Assembly: GCA_004151065.3 (NCBI GenBank)
Contig: NWUY0303874231.1
Span: 1-10,173, forward strand
Direction: 5' to 3'
DNA: 10,173 nucleotides
Origin: Larix sibirica
Lineage: Eukaryota > Streptophyta > Pinopsida > Pinales > Pinaceae
This document shows, one piece after another, positions 1 through 7,154 of the stretch (position 1 is its first letter; each line of letters begins with the position of its first letter). The notes below the pieces were generated by a model. That model was not told the origin of the DNA, did no database searches, and was given only the letters and a program-made list of their open reading frames with translations. The position numbers and the translations under genes are program-made.

Positions 1-560
1 TAATGAAGTTGAATAGTCGTAGGAAGACAAACTGGCGGGATGGTAGATGGAGCTCAACCATCATTCTGAGTTGTATAAATTGATACATTTGTTGAATGGA
101 AAGATAATCTCAGGATTTATATCATCAAAATCAATGCAAAAAAACTAAGCCAATGCACAATCACCGAAATCCACTGTAACTAAAACCTTATATCAAAGAG
201 AGGAACCATTAAAATCAATGCACCATACACTGAAATCTATGCATCCATGTAATCCAATTAATTTACTTGAATTCTCATATGACTTTTTGTAAGAAAAATA
301 ATGCCATTAATGTAACGGGCATTGAAATCTATGCATGAAGATAAGGGCAGCAAGTGCTAGGGGGTGATTTATGACCTCAAAGGAAACATGGAACATACTT
401 ATGCCTAGGGAATTGGGGTGGCAACTAATAATCAGGTAGAGGCTCAAGCACTATGGTAAGGTATTCAAATATCAAATGAAAAAGGAACGTTAACTATAAT
501 CGATGACTTCATGATCATCCTTAGGTATCTATAAGAAAAAAAAACATGCAAAAGGAAAGT
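1..560. other. AT-rich stretch without a recognisable gene; weak short repeats
   Basis: I see no gene here. Two 14-bp copies of TGAAATCTATGCAT lie at 231-244 and 323-336. Two copies of AAAATCAATGCA start at 127 and 211, and a diverged relative (CCGAAATCCA) lies near 163. This suggests a very degenerate repeat with a period of roughly 85-90 bp, but the match is too poor to call a satellite. All frames are interrupted often. Confidence 0.4.
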
Positions 561-1690
561 CATCTAAGAAAAATATTGTATCAAATTCAACTCCTTATGA
601 ATTCATTCCAATAGGTGTAACTCTTTCATGTTTTTCTAGACCTAAATAAGGTAACATCCAATCAAGCAAATAAAGGTATCTCTTTGCACCAAGGGTTATT
701 CATGGATGATGAGGGAAAGGAGGGATAATCTCCGATCCCATAAATTTTTAGAGCCATCCATTAAACACCCTTCATTATGAAAAATTGCCATTTGATCCAT
801 TTTGAGGAAATATTGGAGCCTTCTCGCATGATTCTTTGTTCTAGCACTCCCTATTGCATTAAATCAAGTTTTATGGAGGCCCTCTCATCCACTACTCTGG
901 CATGTGGGTTATTACTACGTTCATCTTTATGCTTCATCTATGTTACATCGTTAATATCTCCGACATGGTGATAATTTAGATGCTTAGAAACTCTAGTGCA
1001 CATGGGAATAAGACAATGTTTCTAAAGTAACCCTCGAGGTTTCTCCTCATTGAAGCAGCCTTAAGTCTGGGTATTGTTTTCAATAGCACCATTTTCTCTT
1101 CATTATTTATTTTTCTCATATGGCTTCATCTTCATTTTTTGGCTCTCTTGTTACTAACCTCAGTATATAGTGCTTCTGGAGATTCTCTTCAATCTTGTTG
1201 GTTATTAGTCTTTGATTTAGTCCCATTGGCTAAGTCTTATATAGGTTCACTATTACTCAAACTTCTCTATCAAAGTATTTCTTAGTTAAAATCAATCTTG
1301 GTCTAGATTCCTTTGTCAAAGCTCGAACACCATTTTTACTAGATAAGATATTGTTAGTGGTCTCCCTCCACGCATTTAGGAAATTATTATAACCTCTCTA
1401 GGATTTTCCTGTAGTCTCTCTTACTGCTCCAAAGAACTTTTTGTTCTACGAAATTGACCTCCTTTGTTTAGTTTTGATCTCTCTAGCAGCCCTGAATCAC
1501 TTCACGATTGGTGCACCTTTCATTCACTCCCTTGCTTTTATTTTACTTCTACAGCGATACCACTTTAGGGATCTACCTTGGCACTTGCTCCTATACTATA
1601 GGTACATTGTGAAGTTGTTGTTTGGACTCTCTAATGAAACTATGAAAAGAATAGAAATAATGGATGTTAGAGTTAACAATTCATTACACT
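560..1690 (-). pseudogene. Coding-like but broken minus-strand stretch, unidentified
   Basis: I do not recognise a family. Read on the minus strand, about 1690 down to 1115 gives one frame with only scattered stops and a charged, protein-like composition (for example FLNAWRETTNNI and GLNQRLITNKIEENLQKHY). Another minus frame at about 967-778 reads HARVVDERASIKLDLMQ, then a stop, then VLEQRIMREGSNISSKWIKW. A third near 690-545 reads LEKHERVTPIGMNS. No frame is open throughout and no start or splice structure is evident. The likely source is a decayed transposable element or processed gene. Composition in AT-rich DNA can mimic this, so the call is weak. The plus-strand frames at 777-971 and 1441-1692 look like shadows. 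Confidence 0.22.
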
Positions 1691-1694
1691 GATG

Positions 1695-2470
1695 CGAGTG
1701 ACTATTTAATGAAGGGTAGGAAATTGTAGCGCAAGCAACAAATAAAATGGAGGGATGGAGGAAGAGATGGAAGATTAACTATGATAGGGATAGGCACAAT
1801 TTTTAGAGCCCGCTGGATGCAAGAAAAGAGTAGGTCAATAGGTATAAAATGAAGACAATTTTGTTAGAAGTTGGCCTTGAAGCTGCAAATGACAAGATAG
1901 CAAAGCAGGAAGAATTAATAAAATATTTATAAGCCAAAAATTAAAGTTCTCCCGCTAGAACAATTCCAGGTTTTCAAGCTTTGAAACATAATTCCTCTCC
2001 GACAACAATAATCGATTCATTTGAAATTCAACAATATGAAAAGAAAGAATAATACATGGTGTATCAATGCTTTCTCGAGATTGCGCCACAACAAGACTCT
2101 CACGCCAATATTTAGTAGTGGGCCATATAATAAATGCCCCTCAAAGGCATGGCAAATATGTTGTATAATCTTTTTGGACATGTTTTGTAAGACAATTTTA
2201 ATTTTAGGGAAATTCCTAAGGCATTAGAAATTCCATTTAGTAAATAATAGTAGTAAAATTATGACCTCCTAGCAGTATTGTAATTAGCAAGACAAAATTC
2301 TAGATCAAATTTCAACATAATTATCTACCATTTTGTACTAATGACTAGATGGTTAGGCCACAACCCCTCTTTTATTAATACATTATTTTTGTTAAAAAAA
2401 ATTATAAATAAAGATCAACATATAAATTTATTTATTTTTAAACATCATTATGTTTATTCCACAAAGAAGA
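1695..2470. other. Stretch without a recognisable gene
   Basis: I find no gene, RNA or clear repeat. A 27-codon plus-strand reading frame from the ATG at 1849 to the TAA at 1930-1932 has an amphipathic, charged sequence (ANDKIAKQEELIKYL), and the same frame upstream is protein-like with stops. It is too short to interpret. The plus-strand frames at 2021-2227 and 2341-2565 have no recognisable domain and are most likely chance. Confidence 0.35.
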
Positions 2471-2472
2471 AA

Positions 2473-2492
2473 GAATGTGTAGTTACACATTC
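2473..2492. repeat. Perfect 9-bp inverted repeat with 2-bp centre
   Basis: The sequence reads GAATGTGTA, then GT, then TACACATTC, which is a perfect 9-bp inverted repeat. It lies in AT-rich DNA about 230 bp before the larger foldback cluster. It could be a chance palindrome or the end of a decayed element; nothing nearby indicates a function. Confidence 0.5.
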
Positions 2493-2708
2493 TCTCCAAA
2501 AAGCGCCATGTTCACTACCCTCATCTCCTATCGATATTTTATCTTCTCAAACATCGTTGAGATAATACAAGTTAGTTTGTTTGAGACATAATAACATCAT
2601 AGTTTTTATGCTAATTTAGTTTTCGTAATAATATCATATTAAGATAATTTACTCCTCATACGATCACTTTTACTAACTAATTCAATTTAGTGTGTTTGAA
2701 ACACAGTA

Positions 2709-2728
2709 GCATCATAATTTTATGATGC
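2709..2728. repeat. Perfect 9-bp inverted repeat at the edge of the foldback element
   Basis: GCATCATAA and TTATGATGC are perfect reverse complements separated by TT. The right half overlaps the left arm of the larger inverted repeat at 2724-2855, so the two palindromes are nested. This kind of structure is common in MITE-like elements and their nested insertions. Confidence 0.55.
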
Positions 2729-2855
2729 TAATGTATGCTAATTTAGTTTTCCCTTATATAGTGGCCTAATGTATGCTAACTAAATGGGACTAATGTATGC
2801 TAACTAAATGGATCCCTCTTTTTGAAATAAACTAAATTAGCATACATCATTAGCA
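2724..2855. repeat. Foldback / MITE-like inverted repeat with about 25-bp arms
   Basis: The left arm at 2724-2750 (containing TATGCTAATTTAGTTT) is the reverse complement of the right arm at 2829-2855 (containing AAACTAAATTAGCATA), apart from one small indel of about 3 bp. The loop of about 80 bp contains two tandem 24-bp units derived from the same word. Related words (ATGCTAATTTAGTTTTC) occur just upstream around 2609-2627. The arms would form a strong hairpin. The size and AT-richness fit a decayed miniature inverted-repeat element, but I could not identify target-site duplications, so it could also be a locally amplified palindrome. Confidence 0.6.
2766..2813. repeat. Two tandem 24-bp units
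   Basis: Units 2766-2789 and 2790-2813 both read CTAATGTATGCTAACTAAAT followed by GGGA or GGAT. They differ only at the last base or so and lie inside the loop of the foldback element. Each unit is itself related to the arm sequence, so the array probably arose by local slippage of an arm fragment. Confidence 0.75.
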
Positions 2856-3148
2856 TAACAAATTATTAGCTATTAGGTTGGATATATGTCAAATTATCTA
2901 TTTTTAGTCCATGTCGTAGGTAGAGACTATATTTCCATGTTTCCCTGACACCAATATTTCAATTTTGATAAAGTTATGTTAAAGTTGTGTTAAAATTTGT
3001 ATTTATCAATATTTTTTTGGAAAATTATGTTGACATTGTATTGGTTGATAGGTCTTGAATTGACATTTTTTATCATTTTACAAGATTAAAAAAATTAAGA
3101 AAACAACAAAAAATAAACTTACCTTTAATTTTAACCTTACCTCATTGC

Positions 3149-3262
3149 GAATTGCTATTATGCATGTCCGTTGTCATGTCCTCTTGCCATGCATTTATTG
3201 ATTATGAATTGTTATTAAAAGTGTCCATTGTTCTGTCCTCCTGCCATGCATTTCAATTGCTT
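3149..3262 (+). repeat. Tandem repeat of two 57-bp units (copy A)
   Basis: Units start at 3149 and 3206, each beginning GAATTG and containing GTCCTCnTGCCATGCATTT. A third, strongly diverged partial unit follows around 3290-3320 (TTTTGTCC...TTCCATGGATTT). The period of 57 is 19 codons, so duplication leaves any reading frame intact. The corresponding array in copy B (6760-6873) is more homogeneous. Confidence 0.75.
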
Positions 3263-3437
3263 GACGTGCAAGTATAATCAGCATGTTTGGTGTTTTGTCC
3301 CGCTTCCATGGATTTTCTATTACTTGGTCTTGGACTATCAGTTGTTTTGCCTTCTATAATCGATGTTTTATATTGCTTGATTCCATCCTATCTAGGTAGT
3401 GATAAATCAAAACTTGCTTTGCAATTCTACACAATCG

Positions 3438-3465
3438 ATAATGCATCTTCTATAATGCATCTTCT
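3438..3465 (+). repeat. 14-bp tandem duplication private to copy A
   Basis: ATAATGCATCTTCT occurs twice in a row. Copy B has a single copy at the matching place (about 7049). Fourteen bases is not a multiple of three, so the duplication changes frame between the flanking coding-like blocks. It is a useful marker for telling which copy of the repeat a read comes from. Confidence 0.8.
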
Positions 3466-3477
3466 TGTCCTGGGTAC

Positions 3478-3557
3478 AGGTGATTTCCGGCTGGCAAACT
3501 TCTTTTCTCCAAAGCTTAGGTGATTTTCGGCTGGAAAATCTCTTTTCTCCAAAGCGT
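3478..3557 (+). repeat. Two tandem 40-bp units overlapping an exon-like block (copy A)
   Basis: Units at 3478-3517 and 3518-3557 both run AGGTGATTTnCGGCTGG...CTTTTCTCCAAAGC. The counterpart in copy B is at 7075-7154. The second unit carries the reading GDFRL followed by FSPK and ends at a GTAAGT splice-donor-like site at 3556. The first unit ends in CTTAGG instead, so only the second has the donor. Confidence 0.75.
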
Positions 3558-4518
3558 AAGTGATTCTCCTTTGTACAACAATTTACATACCTAAAATATT
3601 GCTTTCAATTGAACTATGAATCCATTAATTATTTATTGTTTTAAGCAAATCTCGGAGAAAATATCTCACAAGATAAACAAGCACCAAGAAGCATCGTCAT
3701 TTGGGAAGAATCCTCTACCTCCCAGCACATAAGCGTGCATAAACCTCAAGATAGGTGAAAAAATTTTTAAGTTTCGATCCTTTCCTAGGTAATCCAATTA
3801 TCCAAATGCATATAGGTCAAATACCAAAGTAGTTCCATCAAATAAAAATGGCACTCATACACTTGAGTTGTATTCTTCAATGGGCATTGTTCATTCTCAT
3901 GATTCTCATGAGCAGCATCATGAGTTAATTAGGAATCTAAGTCGGATCAAATCAAGTTTTGTTTAGCTTCCTCCAAGGTTCCCTTCATCTCTGGAAAAGC
4001 AAAACGAGTTTATGAAGTGCAAAGCAATTTCTGTTGAGTAGCCTCCTCGTTTCACTTCATTGCTAGAACCTCAATACAAGTTTAATAGCCTAAAACAACG
4101 AGAACCAAGTTCTATTGATATGCTTCCACAACTCGCTTCATTACCAGAATCATGCTCTATAAAGCCGCCCCCATGACTTAAGTCATTGACAGAATCAGGT
4201 CCTCCTTTGTTGCTAAGAATAATGGTAAAGGTGAGGGGAATATTGGGTTTGTGCAAGAGGCTTTTTCTAGGGTTTGCGATTGTTGTTCTAGGTATTTTCA
4301 TGTTTATGGTGTATATACACCCATTTATTTGTTATGTGTACTGCATTATTTCTGGGCTCAAAGAAAACTTGGATGAGTTGATCTATTCTTTGAGTCTTCT
4401 TATATCCCAAGCTAAAATGTTCCCATCATTTCTTTTGGAATTCTTTCACTTTCAACTCCATTCTGGTCAGAATATATTATACTATAGTGTTGGATTAGTT
4501 AGATTTTTGGTACATTAA
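3519..4518 (+). pseudogene. Gene X, copy A: decayed multi-exon gene of unknown family
   Basis: I do not recognise the family. Exon-like blocks can be read at 3519-3555 (reading GDFRL, ending before GTAAGT), 3649-3754 and 3816-4518. The middle block reads open for 34 codons (QDKQAPRSIVIWEE is its core) and ends before GTGA at 3755; its upstream acceptor is CAA where copy B has CAG. The third block stays in one frame for about 234 codons with only three internal stops (TAG 3964-3966, TAG 4039-4041, TGA 4174-4176), far fewer than expected in AT-rich noncoding DNA. It contains proline- and serine-rich repeats (PPRFxSLLE, LASLPESC), then strongly hydrophobic stretches (LFLGFAIVVLGIFMFMVYIH and FICYVYCII), suggesting a C-terminal membrane anchor. 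It is a relic: stops and a lost acceptor prevent a full product. It could be a fragment of a captured gene or an old transposon gene. Confidence 0.5.
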
Positions 4519-4571
4519 GATGTTTTATTCTTTATCTTATTGGTCGTGGCCTCAAGCCTCTTCTATGAGTG

Positions 4572-4738
4572 GAGGCAGTAGCAGCGTACCATTGTTCGGG
4601 CCATGAATATGTCTTCGTCGATACGTTAAATGTTGCAGTAGATGATGAGGGAAAAACATTTAATTGTGAATGTAACTACTGCTACACAGGGCCCGATTGT
4701 GCCCAAATGGTATCTAACTGCGTAGTAGATGCCGACAG
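4572..4738 (+). pseudogene. TAR/alliinase relic exon 1: EGF-like domain
   Basis: The frame opens with EAVAAYHCSGHEY and contains CECNYCYTGPDC, matching the EGF-like N-terminal domain of plant alliinases, in which the cysteines form disulfides. All six cysteine codons are present. The exon ends AG before GTAAGT (donor at 4739). It joins at 4876 to give DADSGD, a family-conserved junction. There is no start codon in frame: TGA lies at 4566-4568, just inside the direct repeat. Confidence 0.88.
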
Positions 4739-4875
4739 GTAAGTTTGAATCCTATTAACATGAATATCATTCTGAATCAACAAACAAAACAAATGAATTC
4801 AATTCCAGATATGATTTATGGATTTTAAGGGGTTTAATTATGAGACTAAAGGGTAACTTGAATATTGTACTCTAG
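4739..4875 (+). other. Intron 1 of the TAR/alliinase relic
   Basis: 137 bp, GTAAGT donor at 4739 and CTCTAG acceptor ending at 4875. It splits a serine codon (AG + T). Splice sites look intact. Confidence 0.85.
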
Positions 4876-5179
4876 TGGGGATCATATATTCCTAGAGCCT
4901 TTCTGGATCAGAAATTCCGAAGTGAATGCAACGGTGGTACCTGGGTGGTATCGGATGAGTTATAATATACACGATGGTCCAAAATTATTGATATCCCTCG
5001 AGTTAGAAACTCACATTCGTGGGATTCATGCTCTGGCGGGAAACACCGTGACAGAGGGGAGGTATATAGTGATTGGAACTGGCTCTATGCAACTTATCAT
5101 TGTTGCAGTTTACATCCTTTCTCCTATGCATGATGCTCAACATCCTGCACAAGTAGTCACAGCAGCGCCCTATTACGGA
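4876..5179 (+). pseudogene. TAR/alliinase relic exon 2: start of the aminotransferase domain
   Basis: This exon is open throughout in one frame (304 nt). It covers the substrate-entry and cofactor-phosphate region: GDHIFLEPFW, GWYRMSY, ELETHIRGIHALAGNTVTEG and then GTGSMQ at 5075-5092. In the family the last motif is usually GTGSTQ, so Met replaces a residue that helps hold the PLP phosphate. It ends AAPYYG before the GTATGT donor at 5180. Reading past the donor gives a longer open frame to 5302, which is intron read-through and not protein. Confidence 0.88.
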
Positions 5180-5273
5180 GTATGTCTTGGCCATTCTTGT
5201 GCTTTATCAAGTTATTTTAGTAGATCAGCTGAAATCCAAGCATTAATATTATGGTGTTTTTGGTTTGTTGCAG
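5180..5273 (+). other. Intron 2 of the TAR/alliinase relic
   Basis: 94 bp, phase 0, GTATGT donor and TTGTTGCAG acceptor. Splicing joins PYYG to AYRIQTQMF, as expected for the family. Confidence 0.85.
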
Positions 5274-5572
5274 GCGTACAGAATCCAGACTCAAATGTTT
5301 GAATATTTCGATTCCATCTGGGAGGGAGATGCTAGGACATGGGAAAAACGTTCTGAATCCCTCAATTCCTCTAGATTTATAGAGATTGTAGCATCTCCAA
5401 ACAATCCTACGGCTTTTATCGAAGAAGGCGTGTTAGAGGGACCAAATGTAAGGAGTGTTTATGATCATGCCTACTACTGGTCTCACTTTGTTGCCATCAC
5501 TCGACCAGCTGACGAGGATGTGATTCTCTTCACCCTCTCCAATCTCACCGGACATGTGGGCAGCAATCTGGG
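5274..5572 (+). pseudogene. TAR/alliinase relic exon 3: PLP site with Lys replaced by Asn
   Basis: 299 nt, fully open. SPNNP (5394-5408) and YDHAYYW (5460-5480) hold the Asn, Asp and Tyr that contact the pyridoxal ring in the family. The Schiff-base lysine that normally precedes x-TGH is replaced: the codons read TCC AAT CTC ACC GGA CAT, so Asn sits at 5541-5543. Two turns later AAT at 5565-5567 replaces the usual Arg of GSR. A PLP enzyme without this lysine cannot carry out the normal reaction. The exon ends at 5572 before GTAGTA. Confidence 0.88.
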
Positions 5573-5677
5573 GTAGTAATTATTCGTCATTTTCATTAAC
5601 TTCTTTCTTTTTCACGGATATTGATCAGGGATTTTAATTATGTTTTGAAATCTGGGAGATTTCATTTATGCGCGCAG
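5573..5677 (+). other. Intron 3 of the TAR/alliinase relic
   Basis: 105 bp with a GTAGTA donor, slightly weaker than consensus, and a GCGCGCAG acceptor. It splits a glycine codon (GG + A) and restores the family reading GWAIVED. Confidence 0.82.
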
Positions 5678-5999
5678 ATGGGCTATTGTTGAAGACTGTG
5701 ATGTGTACAAGAATATGACTGAATATGTTTTTGGGAATACGATTGGGTATCACATGATACGCAGCTAAGAGCGACTAGGTTATTGAAAACAGTCATAGCT
5801 GGTTATCAACGCAAATTGGAAGAAGGGTTTGCAAATGAATCAAAGCATCATGAGCTTATTTTCCACTACGCTTACCATGTTATGCAAGACAGATGGAAAA
5901 TACTGCAAAGGATTTTTAGTGGCTCCGATCGTTTCTCCCTTCAAAAATTGACATCTAACTATTGTAGTTTTTTCAAGACGGTCACAGGGCCTTCGCCAG
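5678..5999 (+). pseudogene. TAR/alliinase relic exon 4 with a one-base frameshift
   Basis: The exon opens WAIVEDCDVYKNMTEYV and reaches NTIG at about 5736-5747. It then runs into TAA at 5766. From GTA at 5747 the family frame resumes one base out of register (VSHDTQLRATRLLKTVIAGY) and is open to 5998. A loss of one G in the run at 5745-5747 explains this exactly: 322 nt are present where 323 would keep the phases of the flanking introns. The later part carries HYAYHVMQDRW and the NYCSFFKTVTGPSP segment before the GTATCT donor at 6000. Confidence 0.87.
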
Positions 6000-6096
6000 G
6001 TATCTATATGTATGCCATGATCATTTTGTGATGTGAAAATGTTGTACTAGTTTTGGAATTGTAATGACGTTGTTTGTGTGATTTATGATTGTTCAG
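6000..6096 (+). other. Intron 4 of the TAR/alliinase relic
   Basis: 97 bp, GTATCT donor and TTGTTCAG acceptor. It splits an alanine codon (G + CG), giving PSPAYTWVKC across the junction, which matches the family. Confidence 0.83.
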
Positions 6097-6268
6097 CGTA
6101 CACGTGGGTGAAATGCGAGAAAGAAGAAGATGAGGACTGCACAGTGGTGATGAAGAATGGATGGATCGATTGAGTTTAATTAGGTGAGATGAAAAATTCG
6201 CTTTGTTAAAACGTCGCCTACATGTGCTCGTTTCATATCGTAAGTTTACTGCTACGTCCACCACTTGA
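6097..6268 (+). pseudogene. TAR/alliinase relic exon 5, internally deleted and out of frame
   Basis: The start AYTWVKCEKEEDEDC is good family sequence but the frame stops at TGA 6171-6173 after NGWID. In a different frame, DRLSLIR (6164-6184) resembles the family's C-terminal RxSL segment. It is followed by TGA at 6185-6187 and then DEKFALLKRRLHVLVSY (6188-6238), which resembles the last helix; the stop comes at 6266. A loss of part of the exon between about 6150 and 6166, plus a later nonsense mutation, would give this pattern. The last part is inferred from residue pattern only. Confidence 0.65.
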
Positions 6269-6527
6269 GCCAGGCATAGCTAGAATTGTGTGTTTCTTTT
6301 GGTTTGTTCAGGATGTTGTTGTTGTTGTAAGGTATAATGGATTAGTTGGCTCAGCTCTGTTCAAGTGTTTGTTCATTTTTCTCTGTTCAGGGTGTTGTTG
6401 TAGTTCTTTTTACTCTGCCCATAAAAGGAAAAGTTATAAAAACACATTCAGTGTATTAAAATTCTCAATTGTTTCTTGTTTTTAATATTAATTAATGGAA
6501 CTTTTATTGTATGAACTAATGCAACTT
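6269..6527. other. Spacer between the TAR relic and direct repeat copy B
   Basis: I recognise no gene here. It may be the old 3' flank or untranslated region of the TAR relic. Two similar words, TTGTTCAGGATGTTGTTG near 6304 and TGTTCAGGGTGTTGTTG near 6384, lie about 80 bp apart. There is no AATAAA signal close behind the stop. The plus-strand open frame across this region (6222-6485) has no family resemblance. Confidence 0.4.
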
Positions 6528-6759
6528 GACTATATGTTCCATGTTTCCCTATTAATTGACATCAATATTTCAATTTTTATAAAGTTATGTTAAAGTTGTG
6601 TTAAAATTTGTATTTATCAATATTTTTTTGGAAAATTGTGTTGACATTGTATTGGTTGAGAGGTCCTGAATTGACAATTTTTATCATTGTGCAAGATTAA
6701 AAAAATTAAGAAAACAACAAAAAATAAACTTACCTTTAATTTTAACCTTACCTCCTTGT

Positions 6760-6873
6760 GAATTGTTATTACAAGTGTCCATTGTTCTGTCCTCTTGCCA
6801 TGCATTTGTTGATTGCGAATTGTTATTACAAGTGTCCATTGTTCTGTCCTCCTGCCATGCATTTGAATTGCTT
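6760..6873 (+). repeat. Tandem repeat of two 57-bp units (copy B)
   Basis: Units at 6760-6816 and 6817-6873 are almost identical (GAATTGTTATTACAAGTGTC at the start of each). A degenerate third partial copy lies around 6898-6930. Because 57 is 19 codons, open frames exist on both strands: plus reads VSIVLSSCHAF repeated, minus reads NAWQEDRTMDTCNNNSQ repeated. I cannot tell which, if either, was ever translated. Confidence 0.8.
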
Positions 6874-7074
6874 GACGTGAAAGTAAAATCATCCTTTTCG
6901 GTGTTCTGTCCTCCTTCCATGGATTTGTTATTACTTGGTATCGAACTGTCAGTTGTTTTGTCTTCTATAATCGATGTTTTATATTGCTTGCTTCCATCCT
7001 ACCCAGGTAGTGATAAATCGAAACTTGCTTTGCAATTCTACACAATTGATAATGCATCTTCTTGTCCTGGGTAC

Positions 7075-7154
7075 AGGTGATTTTCGGCACAAAAATATCT
7101 TTTCTCCATAGCTTAGGTGATTTTCGGCTGGCAAATCTCTTTTCTCCAAAGCGT
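7075..7154 (+). repeat. Two tandem 40-bp units (copy B)
   Basis: Units start at 7075 and 7115. The first has drifted (GGCACAAAAATATC in place of GGCTGGCAAATCTC) while the second still encodes GDFRLANLFSPK and ends at the GTAAGT donor. They match the array at 3478-3557, so the doubling predates the long duplication. Confidence 0.75.

Larger units (their letters stand above)
2925..4573 (+). repeat. Long direct repeat, copy A (about 1.65 kb)
   Basis: This segment aligns nearly end to end with 6528-8178 in the same orientation, from GACTATAT near the left end to GAGTGGA at the right end. Reading the two side by side gives roughly 91% identity, with small indels. One is a 14-bp tandem duplication private to copy A (3438-3465), and one is about 9 bp extra in copy B near 7612. 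No TG...CA termini, primer-binding site, poly-A tract or clear target-site duplication is visible, so I do not call LTRs. The repeat contains the decayed exons described as gene X. Its right end abuts the truncated 5' end of the TAR/alliinase relic. The left boundary is uncertain by tens of bases. Confidence 0.85.
4572..6268 (+). pseudogene. Alliinase / tryptophan aminotransferase-related (TAR) relic, five exons
   Basis: This is a relic of the plant alliinase/TAR family of fold-type I PLP enzymes, whose members are C-S lyases or aminotransferases of the auxin route. Five exons with GT-AG introns can be read: 4572-4738, 4876-5179, 5274-5572, 5678-5999 and 6097-6268. Exon 1 is the EGF-like alliinase domain with six cysteines (codons at 4593, 4665, 4671, 4680, 4698, 4719) and a CYTGPDC motif. 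Family marks in order are GDHIFLEPFW, GTGSMQ (phosphate loop), SPNNP at 5394-5408, YDHAYYW at 5460-5480 and LTGHVGS. It is dead as read: the PLP-binding Lys of the SK-x-TGH motif is Asn (AAT, 5541-5543), the following Arg is also Asn (5565-5567), exon 4 has a one-base loss, and the C-terminus is broken. The N-terminus, including any signal peptide, is missing; an in-frame TGA lies at 4566. Retained introns show it is a DNA-level fragment, not a retrocopy. TAR3/4-like or alliinase-like cannot be decided. Confidence 0.9.

Noticed and set aside
4071-4301. Minus-strand open frame in copy A, similar to one at 7678-7926 in copy B
   Set aside because: Both lie antisense to the better supported gene X block, and their similarity follows simply from the repeat. 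No start context or domain supports them.
4865-5302. A 145-residue single-exon protein
   Set aside because: Only its first part is family sequence; beyond 5179 it reads through an intron with good splice sites. It is exon 2 plus intron, not a separate gene.
4572-6268. A functional auxin-biosynthesis or alliinase gene
   Set aside because: It has no start codon, the PLP lysine is missing, exon 4 is frameshifted and the C-terminus is broken.
6304-6405. GTT microsatellite or splice acceptors in the TAR 3' flank
   Set aside because: The GTT run is only four or five units and the two TTGTTCAG words have no exon-like sequence after them.
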